Shown here piece after piece: positions 33,269-45,721 of a stretch of 64,000 bases of DNA. Location of the stretch: positions 3,083,001 through 3,147,000 of the forward strand of contig NZ_LT629735.1 of the NCBI RefSeq assembly GCF_900104925.1, read 5' to 3'. This DNA is from Opitutus sp. GAS368 (GTDB lineage Bacteria > Verrucomicrobiota > Verrucomicrobiia > Opitutales > Opitutaceae). The notes beneath the pieces are model-generated. The model was given only the letters and a program-made list of their open reading frames with translations, made no database searches and had not been told where the DNA came from. The position numbers were made by a program, and so were the translations under genes. The stretch's first letter is position 1, and each line of letters opens with the position of its first letter.

Positions 33269-35239
33269 ATGAGCTCCTTGCCTCCCATCGACCGGCCGCT
33301 GCGCATCTTCCACCTTGAGGACAATGCGACGGATCGCGCACTCATCCACGCCCGGCTGCGGCAGGGCGGCCTCGCGTGCGAGGTGCGGACTGCGGTGACG
33401 CGGGGAGAATTCGAAATCGCACTGACGGAGGCGGCCTATGACCTGATCATCTCGGACTTTACCTTGCCCTCGTATGACGGCGCCACCGCCCTCGCGCTGG
33501 CGCAGCGCGTCCGGCCGGGGGTGCCGTTTTTGTTCGTTTCGGGCACCATCGGCGAGGACCGCGCGGTGGAGAGCCTGAAGAGCGGCGCGACGGACTACGT
33601 GCTGAAAAACAACCTGGAGCGGCTCGTTCCGGCGGTGCGCCGGGCCCTGCGCGAGGCCGCCGAGCGGGCCGCACGCCATCAGGCGGAGGAGTCGTTGCGC
33701 ACCGCCGAGGCGCGCCTCCGCGAAATGGCCGAGACCATCCGCGACGTTTTCTGGGTCACTACGCCCGATGGGAGCCAGCTGCTGTACGTGAGCGCGGCCT
33801 ACGCCCAGGTTTGGGGCCGGCCCGTGGCGGAGGCCTACGCCCGGCCGGCCAGCTGGCTGGAGGCCGTGCACCCGGAAGATCAGCCGAAGGTGCGGGTCGC
33901 GCTGCAGCAACTCGCCCAGGGCACCGAATACCGGATCGAATACCGGGTGGTGCGACCAGACGGAACGGAACGCCAGGTCGAGGATCGCAGGTATCCCGTT
34001 CTCAATCCGGCGGGGAAAATGGAACGCGCCGTCGGCGTGGCGACCGACATTACGGAGCGCCGGCAACTGGAGGAACAATTGCGGCAGGCGCAGAAGATGG
34101 AGGCCATCGGCCAGCTGGCCGGCGGCATCGCGCATGACTTCAACAACATGCTGACGGTCATCAACGGCCGCGCGCGGCTGCTGATGGACACGGGGGAACT
34201 CCCGCCGAAGGTCACGGATTCGTTGCGCGAGATCTATGTGGCCGGCGGCCGGGCGGCCGGTCTCACGCGCCAGCTGCTGGTCTTCAGCCGCAAGCATTTC
34301 ATGCACAGCACCGCGCTGGACCTGAACGAACTCATCGAGGCGGTCGTCCAGATGTTGCGGCGCATGATCGGCGAGGACATCGAACTCGAGGTCCAGGCCG
34401 CGCGCCCGCTGCCGCCCATCCTGGCCGATGCCAGTATGCTGGAACAGGTGTTGATGAACCTGGCGGTCAACGCCCGCGACGCGATGCCGCGTGGCGGCCG
34501 GCTGACCATCACCACCGAGTGCCGGGAGATCAGCGAGACCGCCCCCCTCGCCAATCCGGAGGCCGTCCCGGGGTCACACGTCTGCCTGCGCGTGGGCGAC
34601 ACCGGTTGCGGCATGAGCCCGGAAACCCTGGCGCGGATCTTCGAGCCGTTTTTCACGACGAAGGACGTGGGGAAGGGGACCGGCCTCGGGCTCTCCACGG
34701 TCTTCGGCATCGTCAAGTATCACCACGGCTGGGTCGAGGTAAGCAGCGAGGTCGGCGCCGGCACGGAATTCCGCATCTACCTGCCGGTGACAACGGCGGA
34801 TTTCGCGCTGAACCTGCCGGCCACCGATCCGGTCAGCGTGACCGGCGGCCAGGAGACCATCCTGCTGGTTGAGGACGAGGTGCCCGTGCGGGAACTCGCG
34901 AAGCTCATCCTGCAGGAATACGGCTACCGGGTGCTGACGGCCGGCTCGGGGCTGCAGGCGCTCGACGTCTGGAAATGGCACGCCGACCGGATCGCGCTGC
35001 TGCTGACCGACCTGGTGATGCCGGACGACATGTCCGGCCTCGAACTGGCCGAGAAGCTGCGGACGGAAAAACCGGGCCTGAAGATCGTCTACACCAGCGG
35101 CTACAATTCGGACACCAGCCGGCCGGGTTTTGCCGCCCTGGCGGGCACCAATTTCCTGCATAAGCCCTATCAACCCGCCGCCTTGGCGCAGATCGTCCGC
35201 GCCACCCTCGACCAGGACCGGGCGCCAGCCGTGGCCTGA
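33269..35239 (+). CDS. hybrid sensor kinase REC-PAS-HisKA-HATPase-REC
   Basis: 656 aa, soluble. N-terminal receiver with Asp63 ('IISDFTLPSYDG'), PAS domain (about 150-265, ending 'GVATDITERR'), DHp helix with His289 ('GGIAHDFNNML', the NtrB/HisKA_4-like form), HATPase_c ('NLAVNARDAMP', 'DTGCGMSP', 'GTGLGLSTVFGIVK') and C-terminal receiver with Asp581 ('LLTDLVMPDDMSG'). The receiver-first plan means it takes phosphate from another kinase and passes it on. It is the first gene of a six-gene plus-strand signalling cluster; 39 bp separate it from the TonB-receptor gene. Confidence 0.94.
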   Translation: MSSLPPIDRPLRIFHLEDNATDRALIHARLRQGGLACEVRTAVTRGEFEIALTEAAYDLIISDFTLPSYDGATALALAQRVRPGVPFLFVSGTIGEDRAVESLKSGATDYVLKNNLERLVPAVRRALREAAERAARHQAEESLRTAEARLREMAETIRDVFWVTTPDGSQLLYVSAAYAQVWGRPVAEAYARPASWLEAVHPEDQPKVRVALQQLAQGTEYRIEYRVVRPDGTERQVEDRRYPVLNPAGKMERAVGVATDITERRQLEEQLRQAQKMEAIGQLAGGIAHDFNNMLTVINGRARLLMDTGELPPKVTDSLREIYVAGGRAAGLTRQLLVFSRKHFMHSTALDLNELIEAVVQMLRRMIGEDIELEVQAARPLPPILADASMLEQVLMNLAVNARDAMPRGGRLTITTECREISETAPLANPEAVPGSHVCLRVGDTGCGMSPETLARIFEPFFTTKDVGKGTGLGLSTVFGIVKYHHGWVEVSSEVGAGTEFRIYLPVTTADFALNLPATDPVSVTGGQETILLVEDEVPVRELAKLILQEYGYRVLTAGSGLQALDVWKWHADRIALLLTDLVMPDDMSGLELAEKLRTEKPGLKIVYTSGYNSDTSRPGFAALAGTNFLHKPYQPAALAQIVRATLDQDRAPAVA

Positions 35240-35278
35240 GTTGGAAACCCGCCAACTCTTACCTTCCCCGGTCATCGC

Positions 35279-37240
35279 ATGAACCTCACTCTTTCATCTA
35301 CTGCGCGCCAGAGAGTGGCCCCGGGGTCTGTCCTGCTGGCGCTGTCCCTGACTTTGACTTCGCTCCCGGCGGCCGACCCGGCACCCAGCCAGTCGCTCGC
35401 GGACCTCAGTATCGAGGAGCTGATGAACGAGTCGGTCACCTCCGTTTCCAAAAAGGAGCAAAGGCTCGGCGATGTGGCCGCAGCCGTGACGGTGCTGACG
35501 AACGAAGACATTCGCCGGGCCGGGGTCACTTCGCTGCCGGATGCGCTGCGGCTGGTCCCGGGGATGGACGTGGGCACGGTCAATTCCAGTGAATTCGCGG
35601 TCTCCGCGCGCGGTTTCAACTTGGCTTACGCCAACAAGCTGCTCGTGCTGGTAGACGGACGCGCGGTTTACTCGCCGCTGTTTGCGGGCGTCTACTGGGA
35701 TCTGCAGCAGCCGATGCTCGAGGACGTGGATCGCATCGAGGTTATCCGCGGCCCGGGCGCCACCGTCTGGGGCGCCAACGCGGTCAACGGAGTCGTCAAC
35801 GTCGTCAGCCGCAGCGCACGAGAGACGCAGGGCACGCTGACCTATGCTGGCGGGGGGGACGTGCACGAGGCCCTGGGCGGGGTGCGCTACGGCGGGCAAA
35901 TCGGCGCGAACACCTACTACCGCGTCTTCGCAACCTTCCAATCGAACGCCGACTACCCGCTCGCCGATGGCCAACCGGCCCATGACCACTGGCAAGGGCG
36001 GACCGCGGGCTTTCGCCTCGACCATTATCCCGATCCGGACACGCACCTGACCTGGCAGGCGGACGCGACCGGGGCCGACTTCGATTCCGGCTACAACGTG
36101 AACACGCTGGGGCGCTGGACCCGGCAGTTGACGCGGACCTCGAGCGTCGAGGTGCAGGCGTATTACGATCGCACCTACCGCAATGATCCGACGCAGGTGC
36201 GACTGCTGACGCACACCTTTGACGTCACGTTGCAGCACACGTTCAATCTGACGGGGCGCAACGCCGTGATCTGGGGACTCGGCTACCGCTATGTGATCAA
36301 CGATATGGCGCAAACCACCCCACAGATCGCGGTGCTCGACGGTGATCTCCACGCCCAGCTTTTCAGCGCGTTTGTGCAGGACGAGTTCAAACTCGTGCCC
36401 GGCCGGCTGACGTTCACCGCGGGCGCCAAACTCGAGCACAACGACACCACCGGTTTCGAATTTCAGCCCAGCGTCCGGCTGGTTTTCAATCCGACCGGGC
36501 GCCAGACCGTCTGGGCCGCGGTGTCGCGTGCCCTGCGGACACCGGATGAAGTGGAGGGGCGGAACGTCGTTGCGATCGCCGTCGGTCCTCCCCTGGTCGG
36601 GCCGGACGGAGGGCTTTATCTCCCGTCGTTGGTGAGCAATGCCGCGCTCAAGGCGGAAGTGCTGTTTGCCTATGAATTGGGCTATCGCATCCAGCCGACC
36701 AAGCGCGTCAGCGTGGAACTGGCGGCCTTCTCGAATCACTACGACCATCTGGTCACCTATGCGACGGTAGAACGCTTCGTGCCGGGCACGCCGTTTGGCC
36801 TCGCCGCGATCCCTTGGGCCAATTTGTATCGGATCGAATCCTACGGAGGTGAGGCGACCCTCACGGTGTCGCCGGCCGATTCGTGGCGGTTGACGGCCGG
36901 CTACGCCTTTGACCAAGAGTCGGCGCACGGGCCGGCCGCCGTCCTTCAGGGCCTGAGCTCCGGTCCGCCCCGACATCAGGCGAGCCTGCGCTCGGCCCAT
37001 GACCTCACGCCGCGGACCAACCTCGATGTCCAGCTGCGCTACGTCAGCGGCCTCGCGACCACCCCCGCGTATTTCACCGCCGACCTCCGTTTGGCTTATC
37101 GCCCGACGAATCACATCGAACTTTCGCTGGTCGGGCAAAACCTGCTGGACGAGCAGCACCCGGAGCAGCCTCCGGTGATCTTCACCGAGGTCTCGGAAAT
37201 CCCCCGCGGTTTCTATGGGAAAATCCTGTGGCGGTTCTGA
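35279..37240 (+). CDS. TonB-dependent receptor of the YfiR cluster
   Basis: 653 aa. Signal peptide (about 1-37, ending 'LPAAD'), then a segment 'SIEELMNESVTSVSKKEQ' typical of TonB-receptor-like proteins encoded with DUF4154 proteins, a plug ('VTVLTNEDIRRAG', 'VLVDGRAVYSPLF', 'IEVIRGPGATVWGANAVNG') and a barrel ending 'GKILWRF' with terminal Phe. It has no STN domain and is short for a transporter, so signalling or small-ligand uptake is likely. It is 18 bp from the yfiR-like gene. Confidence 0.93.
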   Translation: MNLTLSSTARQRVAPGSVLLALSLTLTSLPAADPAPSQSLADLSIEELMNESVTSVSKKEQRLGDVAAAVTVLTNEDIRRAGVTSLPDALRLVPGMDVGTVNSSEFAVSARGFNLAYANKLLVLVDGRAVYSPLFAGVYWDLQQPMLEDVDRIEVIRGPGATVWGANAVNGVVNVVSRSARETQGTLTYAGGGDVHEALGGVRYGGQIGANTYYRVFATFQSNADYPLADGQPAHDHWQGRTAGFRLDHYPDPDTHLTWQADATGADFDSGYNVNTLGRWTRQLTRTSSVEVQAYYDRTYRNDPTQVRLLTHTFDVTLQHTFNLTGRNAVIWGLGYRYVINDMAQTTPQIAVLDGDLHAQLFSAFVQDEFKLVPGRLTFTAGAKLEHNDTTGFEFQPSVRLVFNPTGRQTVWAAVSRALRTPDEVEGRNVVAIAVGPPLVGPDGGLYLPSLVSNAALKAEVLFAYELGYRIQPTKRVSVELAAFSNHYDHLVTYATVERFVPGTPFGLAAIPWANLYRIESYGGEATLTVSPADSWRLTAGYAFDQESAHGPAAVLQGLSSGPPRHQASLRSAHDLTPRTNLDVQLRYVSGLATTPAYFTADLRLAYRPTNHIELSLVGQNLLDEQHPEQPPVIFTEVSEIPRGFYGKILWRF

Positions 37241-37258
37241 GCCAGGAGTGCAATTCAC

Positions 37259-37879
37259 ATGCGCAACGGCACAGAGATCATGGGGAAATTCCGGAAACGG
37301 CGGGCCGGGCTTTGGGCCTTCCGCCGGCCGCGGCACGGGTTGGTCGCCCTGCTCGGTCTGCTCGTGCTCGCCCGGCCGGCGTTCTGTGAGGACAAGCCTT
37401 CTGTTTCCAGGGCCTATCAGATCAAGGCGGCCTACTTGTATAACTTCACGAAGTTCGTGGAGTGGCCGCCGCAGCGTTTCCCGGACCTTTCCGATCCCAT
37501 TGTGATCGGGGTGCTGGGATGGAACGGGAACCCTTTTGGCGATGAATTGAGCAATCTCGTCCGGGGCCGGAAAGTCGGCGGGCGGCTGGTGGTCGTCAAG
37601 AATGTCGAAACGCCCGCGGAAGCCGGCGCGGTGCACGTTTTGTTTGTCAGCACCGGACTGGAGCAACGTTGGGCCAAAGAGGTGCAATCAGCCCGCAGCG
37701 CGGGGGTGCTGACCGTGGGTGAATCCGAGCCATTCTTCGCGGCCGGCGGCATCATCACCTTTGTGCTCAAGGAGGACAAGGTGCTCTTTGAGATCAACCT
37801 GGACGCCAGCGAAAAGGCGGGGCTCAAACTCAGTGCCCAGCTGCTCAAGCTGGCCGTCGCGGTGCACCGCAAATCCTAG
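37259..37879 (+). CDS. YfiR-family periplasmic protein (DUF4154)
   Basis: 206 aa from 37259; an inner ATG at 37280 is possible. A hydrophobic signal segment ('LVALLGLLVLARPAFCED') precedes the YfiR domain: 'YQIKAAYLYNFTKFVEWP', 'IVIGVLGWNGNPFG', 'VLFVSTGLE', 'VLTVGESEPFFAAGGIITFVL', 'FEINLDASEKAGLKLSAQLL' (all in pieces). In Pseudomonas, YfiR restrains the membrane enzyme YfiN through its periplasmic domain. Here the next gene encodes a kinase with a similar periplasmic sensor, so YfiR probably controls that kinase. Confidence 0.92.
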   Translation: MRNGTEIMGKFRKRRAGLWAFRRPRHGLVALLGLLVLARPAFCEDKPSVSRAYQIKAAYLYNFTKFVEWPPQRFPDLSDPIVIGVLGWNGNPFGDELSNLVRGRKVGGRLVVVKNVETPAEAGAVHVLFVSTGLEQRWAKEVQSARSAGVLTVGESEPFFAAGGIITFVLKEDKVLFEINLDASEKAGLKLSAQLLKLAVAVHRKS

Positions 37880-37882
37880 GAG
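37878..37882 (+). promoter_or_regulatory. ribosome binding site deciding the start at 37890
   Basis: AGGAG, 7 bases before the ATG at 37890 and overlapping the yfiR stop codon TAG (37877-37879). It fixes the kinase start here rather than at the upstream in-frame ATG at 37719, which lies inside yfiR. Confidence 0.8.
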
Positions 37883-37889
37883 AACCGGC

Positions 37890-40320
37890 ATGCTTCGCGA
37901 CGTTTCAATCAAACGCAAGCTGGCCCTGCTGGCCACGCTGACCAGCGGCGCCGCCCTCCTGCTGGCCGGCGGAGGCTTTCTGATCTACGATCAGACGGCC
38001 CATCGGCGGGACATGGTGCACGACCTGTCGACCCTCGCCGAGATGACGGGCTTCAACAGCGCCTCCGCGCTCTCGTTCAACGACGCCACCTCGGCCCAGG
38101 AAACGCTCCGGGGGCTCAGCAAGCAGCCCCACATCGTGGCCGCAGGCCTTTATGATCGGAGCGGAACCGTTTTCGCCAGCTACCAGCGCGGCCAGCCGCC
38201 GGTGGAATTCGCGCCCGCGCCGGGCGGTTCCGCGGCCCGGTTTGCCAACGACCGCCTCGAACTCTTCCTCCCGATCATCTTTGATGGCGAAACCATCGGC
38301 ACCATCTACCTGCAGTCCGATCTGGACGGCCTGCACGAGCGCCTGCGCCGCTATGCGCTCATCGTCACGGGCGTCGGGCTGCTGGCCATTCTGCTGGCCT
38401 ATGTGATCGGAGCCCGCTTGCGCCGGGTCATTTCCGATCCGGTGGCGCGGCTTTCGGCCGCGACTGAACGGGTCGTCGCGGAAAAGGACTATTCGATCCG
38501 CGCCGAACGCACCGGCAACGACGAATTGGGCCGGCTCACGGACGCTTTCAACGGGATGCTCGGGCAGATCCAGGCGCGCGACGACGAATTGCGGGCGACG
38601 CACGAACAGCTGGAAAAACGCGTGGCGGAACGCACGGCCGAACTGACCGAGGCCAGCGGCCTGCTGGAAGCGATGCTACAAAACAGCCCGGATCTCATTT
38701 ATTTCAAGGATGTCGGGTCGCGTTTCGTGCGCTTCAGCCAGGCTGTGTTGCAGCGGTTCCAGCTGGACGACCCCGCCTTGCTCCGCGGCAAGACCGACGT
38801 CGACTTCTACGGCTCTGATCGCGCCCGCGAGGCGTTCGCCGATGAGCAGGCGATCATCCGCACCGGACAGCCCATCGTGGGCAAACTCGAGCATGAGACT
38901 TATCCGGACGGACATACGACCTGGGGGCTGACGACCAAGATGCCCTGGCACAACGGTGCGGGCCAGATCGTGGGCATCTTCGGCATCACCAAGGACGTGA
39001 CGACGCTGAAGGAGGCCGAAACCAAGCTGGCCCATGAACGGAACCAGCTCCGGGCCCTGCTCGATTCCAGCCCCGATTCGATCTATTTCAAGGACCGGGA
39101 CTCGCGCTTTGTCCTCATCAGCCGCTCCAAGGCGCGGAAGATGCTTGATCGCGTCCCCGGATTGCGGGAACGGCTGCTCGGACCCGACGCCGCGCCGGAC
39201 GCCCCGGTCGATCCGGCAAAGTTCATCGGCCTGTCGGACGCCGACACCTACACCGACGAGCACACCGCGCACGCCCTCGCGGACGAGCAGGAAATCATGC
39301 GCACCGGCCAGCCCCTGGTCAACAAGACCGAAAGACAGGTTTTCAAGGACGGCACGGTCGGCTGGTCGAGCACCAACAAGATGCCATGGCGCGGCCCGGA
39401 CGGGCAGATCATCGGCACCTTCGGTCTTTCCAAGGATATCACCACGCTCAAGCTGGCCGAGGAACAGCTGGAGCAGGCGCACCGGCAGCTGTTGGACACC
39501 TCGCGCCAGGCGGGCATGGCGGAGGTGGCGACGAGTGTGTTGCACAACGTCGGCAACGTGCTCAACAGCGTCAACGTCTCCGCCACGCTGGTGGCCGACA
39601 CGGCGCGACACTCCAAGGCGGGCAACGTCGGCAAGCTCGGCGCGCTCCTTACCGAGCACCAAGCGGACCTCGCCGCCTTCCTGACCGCCGACCCGCGCGG
39701 GAAGATGGTGCAACCCTATCTCGCCACCCTGGCCGAGGAGCTGGCGCGCGAGCAGAAGTCAATGGTCACGGAACTCGACCACCTCCGCAAGAACGTGGAC
39801 CACATCAAGGATATCGTGGCGATGCAGCAGAGCTACGCCAAGACCTCCGGGGTGATCGAGGCCATCTCCATTCCGGACCTGGTGGAGGACGCGCTCCGGA
39901 TGAACGCCGGTTCGCTCGCCCGGCACGATGTGAACATCGCCCGCGACTATCAGGCGCGCCCCGTGGTGGCCCTCGACAAACACAAGGTATTGCAGATCCT
40001 CGTGAACCTGATCCGTAACGCCAAGTATGCCTGCGACGAGTCAGGCCGCACCGACAAATGCCTGACGCTGCGCATCACCACCGAGGATAACCACGTCGCC
40101 ATCGCCGTGAGCGACAACGGGGTGGGCATCCCCGCGGAGAATCTCACGCGGATCTTCAACCACGGCTTCACCACCCGGGCCACGGGCCACGGTTTCGGTC
40201 TGCACAGTGGCGCCCTCGCCGCCAAGGAGATGGGCGGTGCGCTCACCGCCCACAGCGCCGGGCGCGGCCACGGCGCCACCTTCATCCTCACCCTGCCTTT
40301 CAAACCGGAGACCCCCGACC

Positions 40321-40340
<20 letters not shown>
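37890..40340 (+). CDS. sensor histidine kinase with CHASE8-like domain and two PAS domains
   Basis: 816 aa. Membrane segments at about 11-33 and 154-174 enclose a periplasmic domain of the CHASE8 type known from YfiN ('[22 protein letters not shown]' split, '[17 protein letters not shown]'). HAMP (about 175-228), PAS 1 (about 255-375, '[18 protein letters not shown]'), PAS 2 (about 380-520, '[18 protein letters not shown]'), DHp with probable His552 ('[13 protein letters not shown]', a variant H-box) and HATPase_c ('[10 protein letters not shown]', 'DNGVGIP', '[10 protein letters not shown]'). It replaces the diguanylate cyclase of YfiN with a kinase output. Its last 20 bp overlap the next gene. 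Confidence 0.93.
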
Positions 40341-42522
<2,182 letters not shown>

Positions 42523-42556
42523 AGATCCGTTCCGGCATTCCGCCGCGCCCCCTGCC

Positions 42557-43165
42557 ATGAAAATCCTGGCCGCCGAAGATGATCCGGTATTGCGCGTCAT
42601 CCTCACCCGGACGCTCGGCAAACTGGGCCACGAAGTGGTCGAGGCCGCGGACGGACAGGCCGCGTGGAATTGCCTGCTGACGGCCCCCATGCGCATCGTC
42701 GTCAGCGACTGGATGATGCCCAAGGTGAGCGGCCTGGAGTTATGCCGGCGCATCCGCGCCCGCGAGTCACCCGACTATGTCTATTTCATCCTTCTGACGG
42801 TGCAGGACGCCACCGAAGAGAACAAACGCCAGGCCGCCGACGCCGGGGTGGACGACTTTCTCGTCAAGCCGCTCAACCCGACCGATCTTTGGCTGCGCCT
42901 GCGCGTCGCCGAGCGCATCATTCACTCCACCACGCGCATCCGCCAGCTCGAGGGCCTGCTCCCCATCTGCTCTTATTGCCGGAAAGTCCGCAACGACCGC
43001 GATTACTGGCAGCAGATCGAGGGCTACATCCGCGAGCATACCGGCACCAAGCTCAGCCACTCCATCTGCCCCGATTGCTACGAACGCGTCGTGATCCCGC
43101 AGTTGAAGTCGGCCGGCCTCCCGCCCGCCCCTTATACGCCGCCGAGGCCTGAGTCGCGCTTATGA
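42557..43165 (+). CDS. response regulator with C-terminal Cys-rich domain
   Basis: 202 aa. Receiver with Asp51 ('VVSDWMMPKVSG') and Lys in 'FLVKPLNP', then a short coiled helix and a zinc-ribbon-like module 'ICSYCRKVRNDRDYW' ... 'SICPDCYERVV' (two CxxC pairs). This tail is found in response regulators and PAS proteins of several phyla; its function is not established. Last gene of the YfiR signalling cluster and the likely end point of the phosphorelay. The 218 bp that follow hold no supported gene. Confidence 0.9.
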   Translation: MKILAAEDDPVLRVILTRTLGKLGHEVVEAADGQAAWNCLLTAPMRIVVSDWMMPKVSGLELCRRIRARESPDYVYFILLTVQDATEENKRQAADAGVDDFLVKPLNPTDLWLRLRVAERIIHSTTRIRQLEGLLPICSYCRKVRNDRDYWQQIEGYIREHTGTKLSHSICPDCYERVVIPQLKSAGLPPAPYTPPRPESRL

Positions 43166-43383
43166 GAATATCATTTCACGCCACGACCACAGGCCACCGT
43201 CAGTTCGGCCTGCATGGGGTGTTCAGTCCGGACTGGCTCGGCGGGGACAGGGGACAAGAACTCGTCGGGAAACGTCCAGTGGGGCAAAGACCCAGGGGGT
43301 CCGGAAAGTGATGGCACTTGCGCCTGGGCCCGGCCGGACAAGAATTCCCCCCGGGCCCCGTCAGCCAGTCAGTCCATTTTTGT

Positions 43384-43791
43384 ATGATAAACCGCGCTCA
43401 TCCCCTCCGGGTCTTGCTGGTTGATGACGAAACCTACATGCAGGTTTTCGTCGGACGTGTGCTGGCCTCGTCCATCAATTGCACCGTGACGACGGCCCGT
43501 GACGGCCAGGCCGCCATTGACCAGTGCGAAAAGAGCGACCCGCAGCTGATCATCCTCGACATCAACATGCCGCGGGTGGACGGAGTGCAGGCCCTGGGTC
43601 GGATCCGGGCGCTCAAGCCCGACGTTCCCATTGTGATGCTGACCTCGATTTCGGAGGAGGCGGTGGTCGAGGAGTGCGTGACCAAGGGCGCCTCGGCTTT
43701 CATCCGCAAGGACGTCCGGGCCGACCTGCTTCAGACCGAGTTGCAGGAGATGCTGCAGCAGTTTTTCTCCGACGAAAAGGCCGCCCCATGA
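43384..43791 (+). CDS. single-domain response regulator
   Basis: 135 aa from the ATG at 43384; upstream in-frame TTG (43318) adds a non-homologous stretch. One receiver domain, with acidic pair 'LLVDDE', phospho-acceptor Asp59 ('IILDINMPRVDG'), Thr in 'VMLTSIS' and Lys in 'FIRKDVRA'. No output domain. It heads the pseudopilin operon and overlaps the next gene by 4 bp (ATGA), so it may regulate the ATPase by contact. Confidence 0.9.
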   Translation: MINRAHPLRVLLVDDETYMQVFVGRVLASSINCTVTTARDGQAAIDQCEKSDPQLIILDINMPRVDGVQALGRIRALKPDVPIVMLTSISEEAVVEECVTKGASAFIRKDVRADLLQTELQEMLQQFFSDEKAAP

Positions 43792-43988
43792 GCACACCCG
43801 AAACGCCCAGGACCAAGTTGCCTTCCCTGGCGGATTACCTCGTGCGCCACGACCTGCCGGCTCTGCTCGAGGAGGCGAAGCTGGACTACAACCAGGCGTC
43901 TTCCGGCACGCCCCGCCTGCTGAACCAGAAGGACATCGCCGCCCGCTTCCGCAAGCCCGCCGTGCCGGCCAAGCCCAACGCCCCATGA
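43788..43988 (+). CDS. small conserved-context protein, 66 aa
   Basis: 66 aa between a response regulator and a GspE-type ATPase, overlapping both by 4 bp. Polar and helical ('SLADYLVRHDLPALLEEAKLD') with a Pro/Ala-rich tail; no known motif. Tight coupling on both sides supports a real gene. It could be an adaptor linking the receiver to the ATPase. Function unknown. Confidence 0.7.
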   Translation: MSTPETPRTKLPSLADYLVRHDLPALLEEAKLDYNQASSGTPRLLNQKDIAARFRKPAVPAKPNAP

Positions 43989-45709
43989 GCAATGTCGACA
44001 CCTTCCTCGAGTCCCTGCGCCGGCTGACCCCGGCGCAAGCGAAAGTGATCGACGCGCGCGCGGATCTCTTCAAGGCCGATCCGATGCGGCTGCTCAAGGA
44101 CCTGATGGAGCGGTCGGTGCTGCCCAAGGCGCGCCTCAGCCAGCTGTGGGCCGACACCCTGGGTGTGGCCTACGTCAACCCGACCTCCGTGGCCATCCCG
44201 ACTGACGGCTACGAGCAGCTGCCCGTGGACATCGCGCGGCGGGTGGGGGCGGTCGTGCTCAGTTCGCTCGGCGACACCGTTACGGTCGCCATGGGTGACC
44301 CGACAAATGCCCGGCAGGTCGAGTCGCTGGGCAAAATCCTTGGCAAGAATATCAGCGCCGTTTTTGCCCATCCCGACGAGATCGCCACGGTCGTCGACAT
44401 GTATCTCGGGGCCGAGGGCAACATCGCCGCCAACCTCCAGAGCGTCTGCGACCAGCTGCCGGGCATGATCGGCGCGAGAGAGATCAAGACGGCGGCCGAC
44501 GTGGCCGACCTCGTCGAGTCGAAGGCCGTGATCGAGCTGCTCAACAGCATCATCCTGACCGCCTACCGCCGCCGGGCCTCCGACATCCACTTCGAGACCC
44601 GGTCCGAAGACAGCCGGGTGCGGATGCGCATCGACGGCGACATGCAGACGATCATGGATCTGCCCCGCACGGTGCACGTGACCCTGGTCGTGCGCATCAA
44701 GGTGCTCTGCCAGCTTGACCTTTCGCAAAGCCGCATGCCGCAGGACGGGGCGTTCGAGCTCAACTTCGGCACGCTCAACACCGCGTTCCGCGTCTCGACC
44801 CTGCCCAGCCTCTACGGGGAGAAGGCGGTCTTGCGCGTCCTCGGTTCGCCGCTCGACCAATCCATGCTGAGGCTGGACAACCTCGGTTTCCCGCGCTCCA
44901 CGCTGGAGGCGATCAAGCGCGTCATCTCGCGCCCCAACGGCATCCTTATCGTCTGCGGCCCCACCGGCAGCGGCAAGACCACGACGCTCTACGGCTGCAT
45001 CAACGAGGTCAACCGGCCCGACCTCAATATCACGACGATCGAGGATCCGGTCGAATACCGGCTGCCCGACATCACCCAGCACCAGGTCAACACGGGCATC
45101 GGGCTGACCTTTTCCAAAGTGCTCCGCAGCATCATGCGCCAGGATCCCGATGTCATCCTCATCGGCGAGATCCGCGACCTCGAGACGGCGCTCATCGCCA
45201 CCGAGGCGGCGCTGACCGGGCATTTCGTGCTCACGACTTTGCACACGAACAACGCGCTGCAGGCCGTCACCCGCCTGGTGGAGATCGGCGTCGATCCTTA
45301 CCTCGTGGCGCCAACGACGATGGGCGTGCTCTCGCAGCGACTGGTCCGTCGCATCTGTTCGTCGTGCAAGGAGTCCTACCAGCCGACGGGCGAAGAGCTG
45401 GCGCCCTTCTTCTCCGGTTACGAGGGCGTGCCGGTCACGCTCTATCGCGGCCGCGGCTGTCCGAAATGCTTTGGCTCGGGCTTCAGCGGGCGCGTGGGCA
45501 TCTACGAATTTGTCGAGGTCTCCGAGAAAATGCGTGAACTCATCACGGAAAAGCAGAGCGTGGCGCTGCTGATTGAAGAGGCCAAGCGGGTGGGGCACCG
45601 CTCGTTGCGGCATGACGGCCTGAAGAAAGCGCTCATCGGCTGGACCACGCTGGAGGAGGTGGAACGCAGCACACTGCCCGACGTGGGGTTCCAGCCGGTG
45701 GGAGACTGA
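43985..45709 (+). CDS. GspE/PilB-type secretion ATPase
   Basis: 574 aa. N-terminal MshEN/T2SSE_N-like domain (about 1-150), then the ATPase core: 'RRASDIHFETRSEDSRVR' (Asp box region), Walker A with Lys331 ('GPTGSGKTTTLYG'), 'IEDPVEYRL', Walker B 'VILIGEIRDLETA', His box 'GHFVLTTLHTNNA', and a zinc-binding tetracysteine loop ('CSSCKESYQ' ... 'GCPKCFGSGF'). Length fits PilB/GspE. It powers assembly of pseudopilins encoded just downstream. No inner-membrane platform (GspF) or secretin is in this operon, so those must come from elsewhere. Confidence 0.95.
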   Translation: MSNVDTFLESLRRLTPAQAKVIDARADLFKADPMRLLKDLMERSVLPKARLSQLWADTLGVAYVNPTSVAIPTDGYEQLPVDIARRVGAVVLSSLGDTVTVAMGDPTNARQVESLGKILGKNISAVFAHPDEIATVVDMYLGAEGNIAANLQSVCDQLPGMIGAREIKTAADVADLVESKAVIELLNSIILTAYRRRASDIHFETRSEDSRVRMRIDGDMQTIMDLPRTVHVTLVVRIKVLCQLDLSQSRMPQDGAFELNFGTLNTAFRVSTLPSLYGEKAVLRVLGSPLDQSMLRLDNLGFPRSTLEAIKRVISRPNGILIVCGPTGSGKTTTLYGCINEVNRPDLNITTIEDPVEYRLPDITQHQVNTGIGLTFSKVLRSIMRQDPDVILIGEIRDLETALIATEAALTGHFVLTTLHTNNALQAVTRLVEIGVDPYLVAPTTMGVLSQRLVRRICSSCKESYQPTGEELAPFFSGYEGVPVTLYRGRGCPKCFGSGFSGRVGIYEFVEVSEKMRELITEKQSVALLIEEAKRVGHRSLRHDGLKKALIGWTTLEEVERSTLPDVGFQPVGD

Positions 45710-45721
45710 AACCGACCGGCC

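Noticed and set aside
37719-37889. Start of the CHASE8-like kinase at 37719
   Set aside because: That part lies inside yfiR in another frame; AGGAG at 37878 places the start at 37890.
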